Shown piece by piece: positions 13,881 to 23,380 of a DNA stretch of 64,000 bases; within the stretch, counting starts at the first letter, position 1, and every line of letters begins with the position of its first letter. Source of the DNA: Oscheius sp. JU75. Taxonomy: Eukaryota; Nematoda; Chromadorea; Rhabditida; Rhabditidae. The notes under the pieces are model-generated. The model ran no database searches, had not been told where the DNA came from, and worked only from the letters and a program-made list of their open reading frames with translations. The stretch spans positions 2,232,001-2,296,000 of the forward strand of contig JASJZC010000005.1 in the NCBI GenBank assembly GCA_037178855.1, written 5' to 3'. The position numbers and the translations under genes are program-made.

Positions 13881-14224
13881 ACATACTTGGAATGTTTCTT
13901 ATGTATTTCAGTGAAAAATAATTATATGGGACTTTGAGACGCTTTTCACCTGGCATTCTTTAGTTTAGGAAGAAATATATGGAAACTTTCATGTTTCAGT
14001 AGTGCTAAGTAGACAAAATTTCTTCTGAGAGATATTTCTGTTTTCTTACACCAAAATTTGATAGGCAATTCCGTTTTATTTCAACGAAAAGTTGCATTGC
14101 ACCTGTTTCCTGTATTTGCCAGTGAGAAAATAGAGATGGTCATCATATGTTTCAGCGTAAAATAGGAAATGTATCTCAAAAAGTGATTCGACCAGGGGAG
14201 TGAGCAAATAAATGTTTCAGCCTC

Positions 14225-14350
14225 TTCCGATAGGTCATCTCTCTGTGTCCATCTGTCCGTTTGTCACTACGAAACAAAGCGAGCAAATTATGCTGTTCAT
14301 AAGCCGTTATACAGAAAAAGTTAATGTTAATGTTAGGTGGCAAGTCAACT
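14225..14350 (+). repeat. dispersed repeat, copy 1
   Basis: A stretch containing CACTACGAAACAAAGCGAGC, then AAATTATGCTGTT and a TTAGGTGGCAAGTCAACTT block, aligns by eye with 41555-41690 in the first ion-channel gene. The latter reads CACTGCGAAACAAAAGCGAG with the same order of downstream blocks. A GC-rich palindrome (GCGGCGCAGCCGC) lies just downstream near 14398. Its class is unknown. Confidence 0.5.
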
Positions 14351-15689
14351 TCGAGTGCGCTCTAGAACTTTGCTTCAGGAGTCTTTGTTACTTCGAAGCG
14401 GCGCAGCCGCCAATCCAAACAGAAGGCGGGCGACGTAAGCCATCGGAGACGGGATACTAACCTTGTTGCACAAAGAGTGAACAAGGAAGGAAAGACGCCA
14501 GATGGTCAGACTTTTTATCATCGCTGTGGCTCTCTTCCCTTTTCGAGCGAGAGAGTGTATTCTTTTTTGTTTCATTCTCACTAGGAAAAGAAAAAAGTTT
14601 TTCGAATAGCGATCACTCATCCTCCTATGCCTCCATATATCCAGTATCTCTCAATTGAGTACCATGCTGTACTGCCTGTCTCTGTCTCCCCGCTCATTTC
14701 TCCAGTCATTTCTCCAAGAGCGAGGGAGGGAGTGCTATTTCTCCCCCTTCAGTAGACTCCTTTTCGTCTCCCGGACGCCTGCTTTCAATATTTGTTATCC
14801 AGGTAAACAAGTCCCATTACCCTTCTTGTTTAGGCTTTATCTTTTCCACTAACAAAAAACTCCAAGTAATGTTCAACAAAATTGTTCATCGTTATTTTTC
14901 ACTTTGAATTGGTTGTTGCATCTGACGACTTCTCCTTGTCCCATTTGTCTTACGGCTCAAAAATGTTTTCAAATTCGAAACTCTGTGGTATCAAAAGCTT
15001 CGATCCTTTCAGGAAGTCTATTGATTATCGTCCTCACTCTCCTTATCTGTTCGTTCTTTTCTGCCACACCGTCATTATCGTGTTTGTCCTATCTGGATGG
15101 CCTCAGGCTGTGCTTCTCTCTCTCGCTCCACGATGATAACAATGCCCCTACGGTTCATATTTTTTTTTCGCATCTTTACTGGTTTCAAAAGCTGCTTATA
15201 AAAGGCAGTGTTTTGCCGGCTGACAAATAATTCTTATAATTCAAGCATGTTTCGACAGCTTCCTATGTCCGAATTTTGTTCCCCTTCACGATACGCAGCT
15301 CATGAGCATGTGAATCAAACTTCTTCAACTATTTTAGCTCCGAAAACACGCTATAAAAGATTCCTGTTACTTTCAATTGCTTGCTTTGATATTTCTTTCA
15401 TCTCATTTTTTGCTTTAACACTTCGACACTTTGACACGTTTTGACATTTCAGTTAAAAACGGTTTTCTTTTCAATTCAGTCTCTCCATGTTTCACAGTTT
15501 GCACTTTACAGTGCTTCCGTTCTACGTATGATGTTAGGTTGACTGTATCGACTGTAAAGAATCAAAAAAAGATGCAGATTTTTGGAATTTCCGTCATTTT
15601 TTCTACGACCTTGTCCCCTTGTTTTCTCACCGGTGTTATGTCTCGTTCTGTCGAGAAAGTGTTTGGTTTGGGACTTTCTTCTTAGAACC

Positions 15690-15860
15690 AGCTGCGATAA
15701 CAGGCGGCTGCGCCGCTTTCCCAGTAATAAATGCTTCCTCTACAACTGGCTCGTTCCCTTGTCTCTTGACATGAAATGACATGTCAACTTTTTAGAGTGT
15801 TAGTGTTGACAGGCACTTGTGCGGACACCATTGCGCCTTAGTAAAGAGAGATATTTGCTT
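15690..15860 (-). repeat. dispersed repeat copy with CATGTCAAG palindromes
   Basis: Read on the minus strand, this block aligns with 34585-34740 over about 100 bp. Shared pieces include ATGGTGTCCGCACAA, a CATGTCAAGAGACAAGG core and a GCCAG tail. The GC palindrome GGCGGCTGCGCCGC near 15700 is the reverse complement of the one near 14398. These look like diverged copies of an old element. Confidence 0.45.
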
Positions 15861-15945
15861 AATGACCATGAGTGTTTCAACAACTGTTCGTTCCTCGCTC
15901 GTACCATCTCGTGCTGATCAGGCTGGCCATCTCTCTTTCTCTCCG

Positions 15946-16468
15946 CCCATCTCACTGGCCTTGTTTACTTCATTACAGTACACATGCCCACCAGTCTTCC
16001 TCCGCGCCCTTTTGTACGCATGTTTTGAAAGAAATTGAAAAAAAAAACAGAAGTTACTTCTACAAACACAGATCTGTTACCATTGACCGCAGGTACAGGC
16101 GTCTGAGCAGTGTTCTGGTTCCTTTCAGTCAGTTTCTTCTCCCAGAGAGCGTTTTCTTGATCACTGACGCAACAATAGCAAATTGTAGAAACACTCTTTA
16201 TGCTTCTCGATTCTCCTGCTCCTGAGTTAATCACTCTGTTTACTTTGCCTTCTAATCGTCATCATTCTCTTCCCTTATCTTACTGCTTCTTCATCCCGCT
16301 CGGTCACTTTTCATAGCATTTCGCAAAGCCAGTTCTGGAAGAAAATCTAACTCGTGGTCACTTGGGATCTCACAACTTTTTTCCACAGTATTTCACCTAT
16401 GGATCATTAAACAGTCCTTTTTCCTTATACTTCTGAAACATCAGTGTACTACTCTCAATAAGTTTCTC
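15946..16468. repeat. duplicated block, copy A
   Basis: Two parts of this block recur at 16512-16605 and 17209-17433. They are GCCCATCTCACTGG with TTGTTTACTTCATTACAGTA, and a 220-280 bp stretch running from the gtagaaacac piece to CAGTGTACTACTCTCAATAA. Order is conserved, so this is a tandem duplication in which copy B has gained about 450 bp between its two halves. Confidence 0.75.
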
Positions 16469-16469
16469 A

Positions 16470-16494
16470 ATAACTCTCTCTCTCTCTCTCTCTC
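16470..16494. repeat. (CT)n simple repeat
   Basis: An uninterrupted CT dinucleotide tract follows the first duplicated block. Confidence 0.9.
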
Positions 16495-16511
16495 TTTCCT
16501 TTCCTAGTTAC

Positions 16512-17433
16512 GCCCATCTCACTGGAGTTGTTTACTTCATTACAGTACATGTCGTCCCTCGTGCCGTTTTGTAAACACAGAAGTCACTTCTTCAAACACA
16601 AATAATGTTTCACCAGAAACGGAATGATTCAGCCTTGCAGAGCAGACAGTGCGGCTTCAAAAACAATGATAAGAAGGCGCATCCAAGCCACTATAACCGC
16701 ACCCATTCCCTCTCTGTCTATCTGTCTCTCTGTCACTATCCCTTATCCCACTACCACCTTTCGTATTTCATAAGTCGCCCTCCCAACAGCTGCCTAAGAT
16801 CGCCGCGTATTGTTATCGAGACCGGAGAGAACGCCTTGTTTCGTAACTTTTGCGCAGCGTTCCCATTTTCTGCCGCCGCTGGCAGCGAGCAGCCGGGGAG
16901 AGTCCAGTTGTTCGTATCTCTGAGGCCTCGACTTCCTACCACGTTGCTTTTTTCCCTCAGAGGCCCGTGTTTTCTCACTAAAATGGTATTTCTGACCAAA
17001 GTTGTGGTACAAGTTTGTAAGCGTATACTCTTTAGGTGAAACCAAAAAGGTAGTTCATGTTAAGTTCACAGTTCTTCTTCGAGGTTGCTTGCTAGGGTTC
17101 TCATAACAAGGAAACTTTTCCAGCGGTTGGGGTTTCGAAATTTCTGAAGGTACGCAAACTTATTACACTTTACTTTTTCAAAATAAGTCGCAAATAGTAT
17201 CTCTTCTTGTAGGAACACCCTTTATGCTTTTTGTGAAACAGAACAATTTCTCGATACTCCTGCTCCTGAGTTTTCTGTTTTCTGTTTGCTTGCCTTCTAA
17301 TCGTCATCATTCTCTTCCCTTATCTTGCTGCTTCCTCGTCCCGTTCGGTCACTTTTCATAGCATTTCGCAAAGCCAGCCTTTTTCCTTCCTTCTACTTCT
17401 GAAACATCAGTGTACTACTCTCAATAAGTTTTT
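16512..17433. repeat. duplicated block, copy B, abutting the zinc-finger gene start
   Basis: This is the second copy of the block at 15946-16468. It ends four bases before the ATG at 17437, so the immediate promoter/5'UTR of that gene is one copy of the duplication. Relative to copy A it carries a roughly 20-nt insertion around 17230-17250 that includes a TGAAACA (minus-strand TGTTTCA) motif. It also has a CpG-richer insert at about 16606-17208. Confidence 0.75.
16797..16990 (-). other. GC-rich open block inside duplicated region, coding status unknown
   Basis: On the minus strand two overlapping frames are open. One reads GKKQRGRKSRPQRYEQLDSP and continues basic and polar to a stop; the other is neutral and also open. 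Composition is much more GC/CpG-rich than the flanks. No ATG with sensible context or clear exon partners were found. It could be a captured gene fragment or a promoter-like CpG patch. Confidence 0.2.
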
Positions 17434-17436
17434 AGC

Positions 17437-19081
17437 ATGTCCAGCACTCCCCCTCGTAACGATCATCAACTTTGGAATGAAGTGACTGGTCATCCCTGGG
17501 AACATCTCATGCGTCTTAATCTTTTCGCCGAATCCAGTCAGGTCAGAGATACAAAGAAACAGAGGGGCAGATAGACAGAGAGACTGAGAGACAGAGAGGC
17601 AGAGATAGAGGTGATCACGTCCAATCTTAGACCTCTCTGAACACCACGCCCAACCTCGATGCTGGAAGTTATCACACAGCCCCTAAACCAAATGGACGAC
17701 AAATGGACATTAGAGTCTGGAACCCGAACCAAGCCTTGTCCAGAAACACTGAGGTCCAGAACAGAGCCGTCTGCTACAGTCCTGGATCCAACCTGACTTT
17801 GCCCCAATACTTGGCTGAACCACCACCATTCCTGGGCTTTGGATTCAACAGAGCTCAGATGCAAGCCGTGCCCAACTGGCCTGTAGCTGTTCACAATCCG
17901 GGTCGCTTCTTCAATGAGCAGGTGCTGATACTTTTTCTTGTAAAGCTGGAAAATAGAGCTTCATGTACTTCGCCTTTTTTGTTTCACTCACTCTTTATAT
18001 AAAGAACGAATCAATAGACGCGATTGATGTTGAGCGATTGATTTTTACCCAAAAAAAAACCCAATTTTCAGCCCCTGGTCCCCAGAATCTCTCCTCTCTC
18101 TGATTGGGGAACGATGTCCTCGGCTCTTCCCAGTCTCCCGCAGTCTCCGGACCCTGAACAGGTAGTTTCTCAGTTTCCCCAAAAAGGATTTTAGGAGATC
18201 CGAGCCGCAGTCTTCGATAACCATCGACTGCCTTCGGACTACATTTGTGATTGCTGTGGAGGTAACACTCCAGACGGAGGGAAGCACATTATCTACCTCT
18301 GTCCTTTGGTGAGTACAGCCTATTTGAAAATGTCCCATTTTCTCGCCCTGGAAGCCTCCTTTTCCCTGTGAAAATTACGCTACTGTACGTTTGCAATCCA
18401 AACCATTGTTTCGCTGAGCGCGTTATAAAAAAAGGTTTACTGGAAAACGTTGCGGCTTTGTAACATGTTAGAAATAAAGAATTTTTACTTCTCCCCATGG
18501 TAATATGTTACAAGGACTTCGATTTTAGAGAAACAGGAACCCAGACGATCTCGCCGTTTCCCCCTATCAAGGTAATAGAGTCAGCCAAGGATCCTTCCGC
18601 TGCTCATGTGGCAATGCCTTCGAGTAAGTTTGTTTCCCTACTCATTCATAGGTTTCTGAGAGTTTGCATTCATTTCTGATTCTTTGAAAAAGGGTGCAAT
18701 AGTAGTGGCACAAAAAACCAAACGACCCTAGCGTTTGAAAAATTTTCCAAGCCTGTAACTGACAGTTGTTTCACCCTTTGAATACCTAGTCTGAGCTCCA
18801 TTCGATTTATCCCTCGGGGGTGGTCGTCGCTTAGTCATTTGGGACTTCCAATCCTTCCTAGTTGAGAACTAGCGAACTTTTGCAACTTTTTGTTTTCATC
18901 CCTTCTCTTGTCTGTTGAGTGAGGATAAAAAACTGTTACTTTTCCTCCTTTAAACTATCCCATTTTCAGGTCCAGAAGGCTTTTCAAAGACGACAAGAGG
19001 AAGTGCTGGCGTTGCCATAAGTGGCTGACACCCTATAAGATGTTCAAGCTCAACGCTTCCCAATACAAGAGCTTCCATTGA
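17437..19081 (+). CDS. zinc-finger protein resembling ZAR1/3CxxC type (6 exons)
   Basis: Exons 17437-17541, 17631-17921, 18072-18161, 18195-18308, 18529-18623 and 18970-19081 join in phase to 268 codons plus TGA. The N-terminal two thirds are Pro/Asn/Gln-rich and probably disordered. The last about 95 residues form a Cys-rich module: ICDCCGGN, then LCP, then FRCSCGNAFES, then CWRCHKWLTPYKMF. The FxCxCGxxF...C-x2-C-x-K-x4-PY pattern resembles the zinc-binding 3CxxC finger of ZAR1-like maternal RNA-binding proteins, which act in oocytes; that match is from memory of the family pattern. If right, a germline role in controlling stored mRNAs is plausible. The ATG sits three bases after a TTTTTAG that could be a trans-splice acceptor. 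The promoter is part of a duplicated block. No AATAAA is evident just downstream. Confidence 0.85.
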
Positions 19082-20271
19082 ACCTGCCCCCCTCTCCCCA
19101 ATTATACTTTCCACTAGTCAGTATAATTCTCGGTTATTTTGAGTCTTGTTCTTACATTCCTCCCATCCCGATCTGCCAAATTAAATGATCTGTGTATCCA
19201 ATATCCCCGTGTCTTTTTTCTCCAAACGGTTCTGTATACGAGGCTTCCCAGTATTTATTTGTGGTATGACCCTATTGACTGCCTTGTTTTTAAATGAATA
19301 GTGGTCACAAATGCATAGGTTCCTGTGAAAAAAATTAATCCGAGTTTTGATGAGCAAGGTCTGCAACCGTCTAACGTCCCTGTTGACTCTATTCACTAGG
19401 AGTGAGACATTTTACATCAAGCGAACGAGCTTTCCCGAAAACTATTAGGGAAGGCAATTGTAAGGAGTAGCATGAACACTAGAAATTATCTGAAAGTCTT
19501 AGTTTTACGAACGCTAATCAACATTACCCTAACTGTTCCGACTGACCCGACCATTTATGGGTCCGCTGAAACAGTAAAAGTATTCCAGGACAGATCATAG
19601 CAGAAGAAACTAGATAAATGTGGGTATTGCGAGCACTCTTATCCGATTGACTTACATTGTCTCTATCTCGTATAATAAGCTGAAAGCTTTGTTTTTGCGG
19701 AGAAAAATTCGCATATGCAGTGATAACGTATGTTCAAATGGAACTATCTGGTAAAGCTGAAACATTTGTTGATCAGTCTACAGGGAGCGAGACCTCACAA
19801 CTTTTTTGTTTTTTAAAGATTGAAGGAGATATATACATTCCGAAATGGAATCAAACCCACAGTTTTGATTCCATTTCGGAATGTATGTATCTCCTTCAAT
19901 TTTTCAAACTCTTCCATACTTCCCTGTCTGTGTTTCAGCTTTGCTGTAAGTAAAGGACCTTTTCAGGCAACTTCGATGAAGGGCTTCGGCTCGTTGCATT
20001 CTTACGATTTACTCTTACCGTAGTCACAAATCATGTTTTAACGTTTCTATAAGTAATTCCCACAAAAAGTTGATACGATGTCGTTTTCCTTTTGTCCCCC
20101 AACATTTCCCCATTTCTCCCTTCCCAACTGTCCATTCCTCCTCACTTCTTGCCGCGTCTTTCAGCGCCACATGTCGACTACAAAAAGCCGGACGAATGTT
20201 GCGTTTCTTTCGAAGAGCTGAGAGAACACTAAGCAGAGGAAAGACCAGAGTGCAGAAAAGGCGGGAAGCCG
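19082..20271. other. intergenic, contains a long hairpin
   Basis: No coding region was recognised. It contains the hairpin at 19819-19900 and TGTTTCA motifs at 19567 and 19758 (minus) and 19931 (plus). It ends in the promoter of the next gene. Confidence 0.5.
19819..19900. repeat. 37-bp-stem inverted repeat (hairpin)
   Basis: Positions 19819-19855 and 19864-19900 are reverse complements at 36 of 37 positions, separated by an 8-nt loop. The left arm starts ATTGAAGGAGATATATACAT. Size and near-perfect pairing would suit a small-RNA precursor (miRNA-like or an endogenous siRNA hairpin) or the relic of a fold-back element. No flanking TA or other target duplication was obvious. Confidence 0.9.
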
Positions 20272-20279
20272 TATAAATA
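20272..20279 (+). promoter_or_regulatory. TATA box of the secreted Cys-rich gene
   Basis: TATAAATA lies 37 nt before the ATG at 20316 (44 nt start to start), which leaves room for a very short 5'UTR. Core promoters of this type are typical of strongly, stage-specifically expressed nematode genes. Confidence 0.7.
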
Positions 20280-20315
20280 GGCGAGCATTCCTGAGAGCCA
20301 CCTCTCAGTCGCCTG

Positions 20316-22820
20316 ATGTCTCGGCTGAGTCTCTCGGTCGGCGCCCTCGTCCTTCTTGGACTGGCTCAAGCGGCTTCGGTGGGTTTTTAGTTGTTGAAAA
20401 ATGGTCAATGGGGTAAACGAAACAGTTGAACAGTACTTTAATAAACTTGGATTTGACTTTATACCTTCCTTGAAACATATCTGGAAACTCTCCTCGGGAA
20501 ATATTAGAAAAGTGTGTTGCATGGACATTCAAAAGTTTGCATACATCGAAGTTCTGTCTTGATAGGGGTATATTCGGATGGATACCGCTTTTGTCGTGCT
20601 GGGGATCCGAACTTCCTTAGACAAGGTCTATATAATTGACCCTGGAAAGCCAGTCTAGGAACTGTAATTTTCTGCAGACGAATTGATCCTATAATCTGAA
20701 TGTTCTTAAGACAAACTGTGGCTATGGGTAATTTTGGACCACTAGACCACTATAGTAGCAACGCGGGTTTTTTTTCTTAGCAATATAGTAGTCAAAGATC
20801 CCCCAACATGTTTGTTTCACACACTGATAAGTAACAAAAACTTGAAACCAGATTTTTTGGCACCAATGATTCTTGAGGCTCGAAACTCTAAAGTAGAGGA
20901 GAGTTTAGGTACAAGGGCAGTCTGGCGCCGGATACGGAGTCGCCCAGGATCCTGCCCCAGCCTACTACCCTCCGCCTCAGCCTCCCGTCAACTACTACCA
21001 GGTTCCGATCTTCGTGCCGCCTCCTCGTCCTCCTCTTATTCACAGTTGGTTTTTTTCCGAGTTGAAAAGCCCCATCAATCAGGGTGATACTTACTCGAAT
21101 ATATAACAAGCGCGAAACTTTTGGGGGAACTTTGTGAAGAAAAGTGTGCCTTTGCTATTAGAAAATTATTTCAACAAACGAAAGAACAGTGGCGGAATTG
21201 GCTAGCCAATATGCCGAAAGTATGAAACATTTTCAAATTCTTGATGTGGAAAAAGTAGAGAATTGACGCTCTTCAACCACCAGAAGAATCGAGCATTCAC
21301 AGCGAGATAGTAAAAAGACAACTGTTAAACATTCAAGTCCTCTAAGGCCCAGCCAATGGCAACTGAATACTTTTCTCCCTTACATGGGAGCCATGAAACT
21401 TTCCTGAAACGGGATAGGCACGGCGTTTGTTTATTCTGGTCGCTAAGAATATTGTTTTTGCTACGCGCGGCACCACCTCATCACTTTTTCACTTAGTCTT
21501 TATCTTTGCGTAGCTTCGAAACATTATAGAATAATTTTGTGCAGACCGCGAAACTTCACAAAAACAGAGCTAGCGATGAAAAAAAAAGAGGAAATAGAAG
21601 GGAGCAACAAGATTCTCGATGTATTTGAAAAATGCGAAACATCCAGCATTAGGTACTGCATTAATTTCCAAATATATGACAAGAATGGAAAATTCATCTT
21701 TTAGAAATAGTAACAATATCGTGTCAGGAACTCGAAAAATGACCATTTCCAGCACACATCTGCAAGCGCGACGTCGGCTATGCCACCTACGGAGGCAAAG
21801 ACCATTACCGTAGTCGCCACCCGAAGGAGAGAACCTGCGACGATGTTTACATGCCCACTGGATCTGGAAGCAACAGAAAGACCGCCAACAAGGTAACTTT
21901 TGAATAAGACAAAGGAGGGTTCAGAATTGCAACCACTGCTGCAAGAACGCTGCTCGTCTGAACGGATCTCCCATTGAGAGTATCCGAGGAATGATCCTGA
22001 TCGAGGATGACAAGCGTCGTTGCACCTGCTGTGCTCCAGCTACCTCTCCGGCGGTGAGTAGTGGGACATTTGTCGAGCGAGGTGGTACGGGTTTGTCTGG
22101 CTAGAGGTTGGTAAGACAGTACGGAAGAGAGTGACCTGGCCTGACTTGGCCTTAATGACGAGACGGTACGGCTTGTACGAATGAGAGATTGTTCGGCCCC
22201 TTACAACTTGTTAAACGGTACATAAGGAAATTACTCGGAAAGATCTGGTCAAGGTATGTTTCAACACTTGTAACAAAAAATGCCTTTTTTGACTGATCGA
22301 GAAGTCGAAGAGTCAGCAAAGAAAATCCCTCTCAACCGTTACCAGAGTCTACTGACTCTTGTCCTTGTTCCAACTTTTGTATACAGAGGCCATTTAACGC
22401 TTCGTTGTGTTTTGGGGTGGCTGTATCAAATTTATAGCGATAATTTTGATACAGTTTGCAATGGTACTAGTCATTTATAAGATAATTAATTTCCTGTCTT
22501 CGGAAATCAATTGAGAGAAAGTATCTTGCTTCTATGCAATATACTGGATGCTGATTTTTTTTCCACACTGATATGTGTGTATTGAAAAGTTCAAAACACT
22601 GACTCTTCCTTCCTATAGTTGGTCTTCGTGTATCATCTGAAATAATTTACCTAGCCTAATAAAGCTTTTCCAGACCGCTATTCCCTACAGTTATCCCGTT
22701 GCTGCCGCTGCTCCCGCCGTCGGCTATGGAGCCTATCCTTCTGCTCCGGCTGCTGACATGGCTCAGCCTGTCGCCGACTATTCCTCTCCTCCGGCAGCTG
22801 CTCCTGCCACTGGATACTAG
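20316..22820 (+). CDS. secreted Cys-rich, Pro/Tyr/Ala-rich protein (5 exons)
   Basis: Exons 20316-20378, 20921-21044, 21753-21892, 21925-22053 and 22674-22820 join in phase to 200 codons plus TAG. A signal peptide (MSRLSLSVGALVLLGLAQA) fills exon 1. Exon 2 encodes a Tyr/Pro-rich linker (repeated PPPQPP and PPPRPP-like runs). Exons 3-4 carry eight cysteines, arranged ICKRD, RTCDD, NCNHCCKN and RCTCCAP. Exon 5 is an Ala/Pro/Tyr-rich tail. Signal peptide, low-complexity ends and a disulphide core suggest an extracellular matrix, cuticle or pharyngeal-type structural protein. I do not recognise a named family. A TATA box precedes it and AATAAA follows at 22894. Confidence 0.88.
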
Positions 22821-22893
22821 TGCGTGTGGAAAGTTGTTCGGTGTGCAAAGAAAATGAACCTGCTCAGGGAAAAGTGTCATGGTGAGAGTTAGG

Positions 22894-22899
22894 AATAAA
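22894..22899 (+). terminator. polyadenylation signal AATAAA
   Basis: It lies 74 nt after the stop of the secreted Cys-rich gene, in the expected position. Confidence 0.6.
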
Positions 22900-23380
22900 G
22901 CAGAACAAGACCAAACAAGAAAGCATAAGAAAAACATAGTTTTGGTACTTCCAGTAATGGTGAAACAAACATTTTTAGCTAGTGATTGTCAAAAAAAGAT
23001 GAAAACTTTTAGGCGGGAAACATGTTCTGAATTTGTACCTTGGAGGAATACATCAGAGAAACTACGCTCTCAATACCAATGTTAGTACTGAAACACAATG
23101 TAATCCGTGGATTAAAGCTGAAAAACATACTTTAACTATTTCAGTTCGTGGGGAAAGAAAATAGCCATTGGAAAATTCAAGAACTGATCGGGGAAGCTTC
23201 GTTGTTCCATTTGTATACGCAGTGAAACACTTTCCAACAACAAACTCTTCATACAAGACTTTAAAACTTTGAACTGGTATCGACCAACCGAGTAGATAAC
23301 AAGCTTTGTGTCTCTTTGTAAAAGCAGTGAAACCGTTTCTAACATAAACTTCAGCTCTAGAAATCTTTACTTCACCGAAT

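Larger units (their letters stand above)
8579..17436. other. 8.9-kb gene-poor region
   Basis: No gene could be assembled here. Open frames such as 9038-9430 (plus, 130 codons) have AT-driven codon choice and no homology I recognise. Exon-like fragments occur near 13665-13730 and 16797-16990 and are described separately. The region holds the MITE at 10766-10920, dispersed repeats near 14225 and 15700, a duplicated block at 15946-17433 and many TGTTTCA motifs. It lies between the 5' ends of two divergently transcribed genes, so promoter elements for both should be inside it. Confidence 0.5.
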
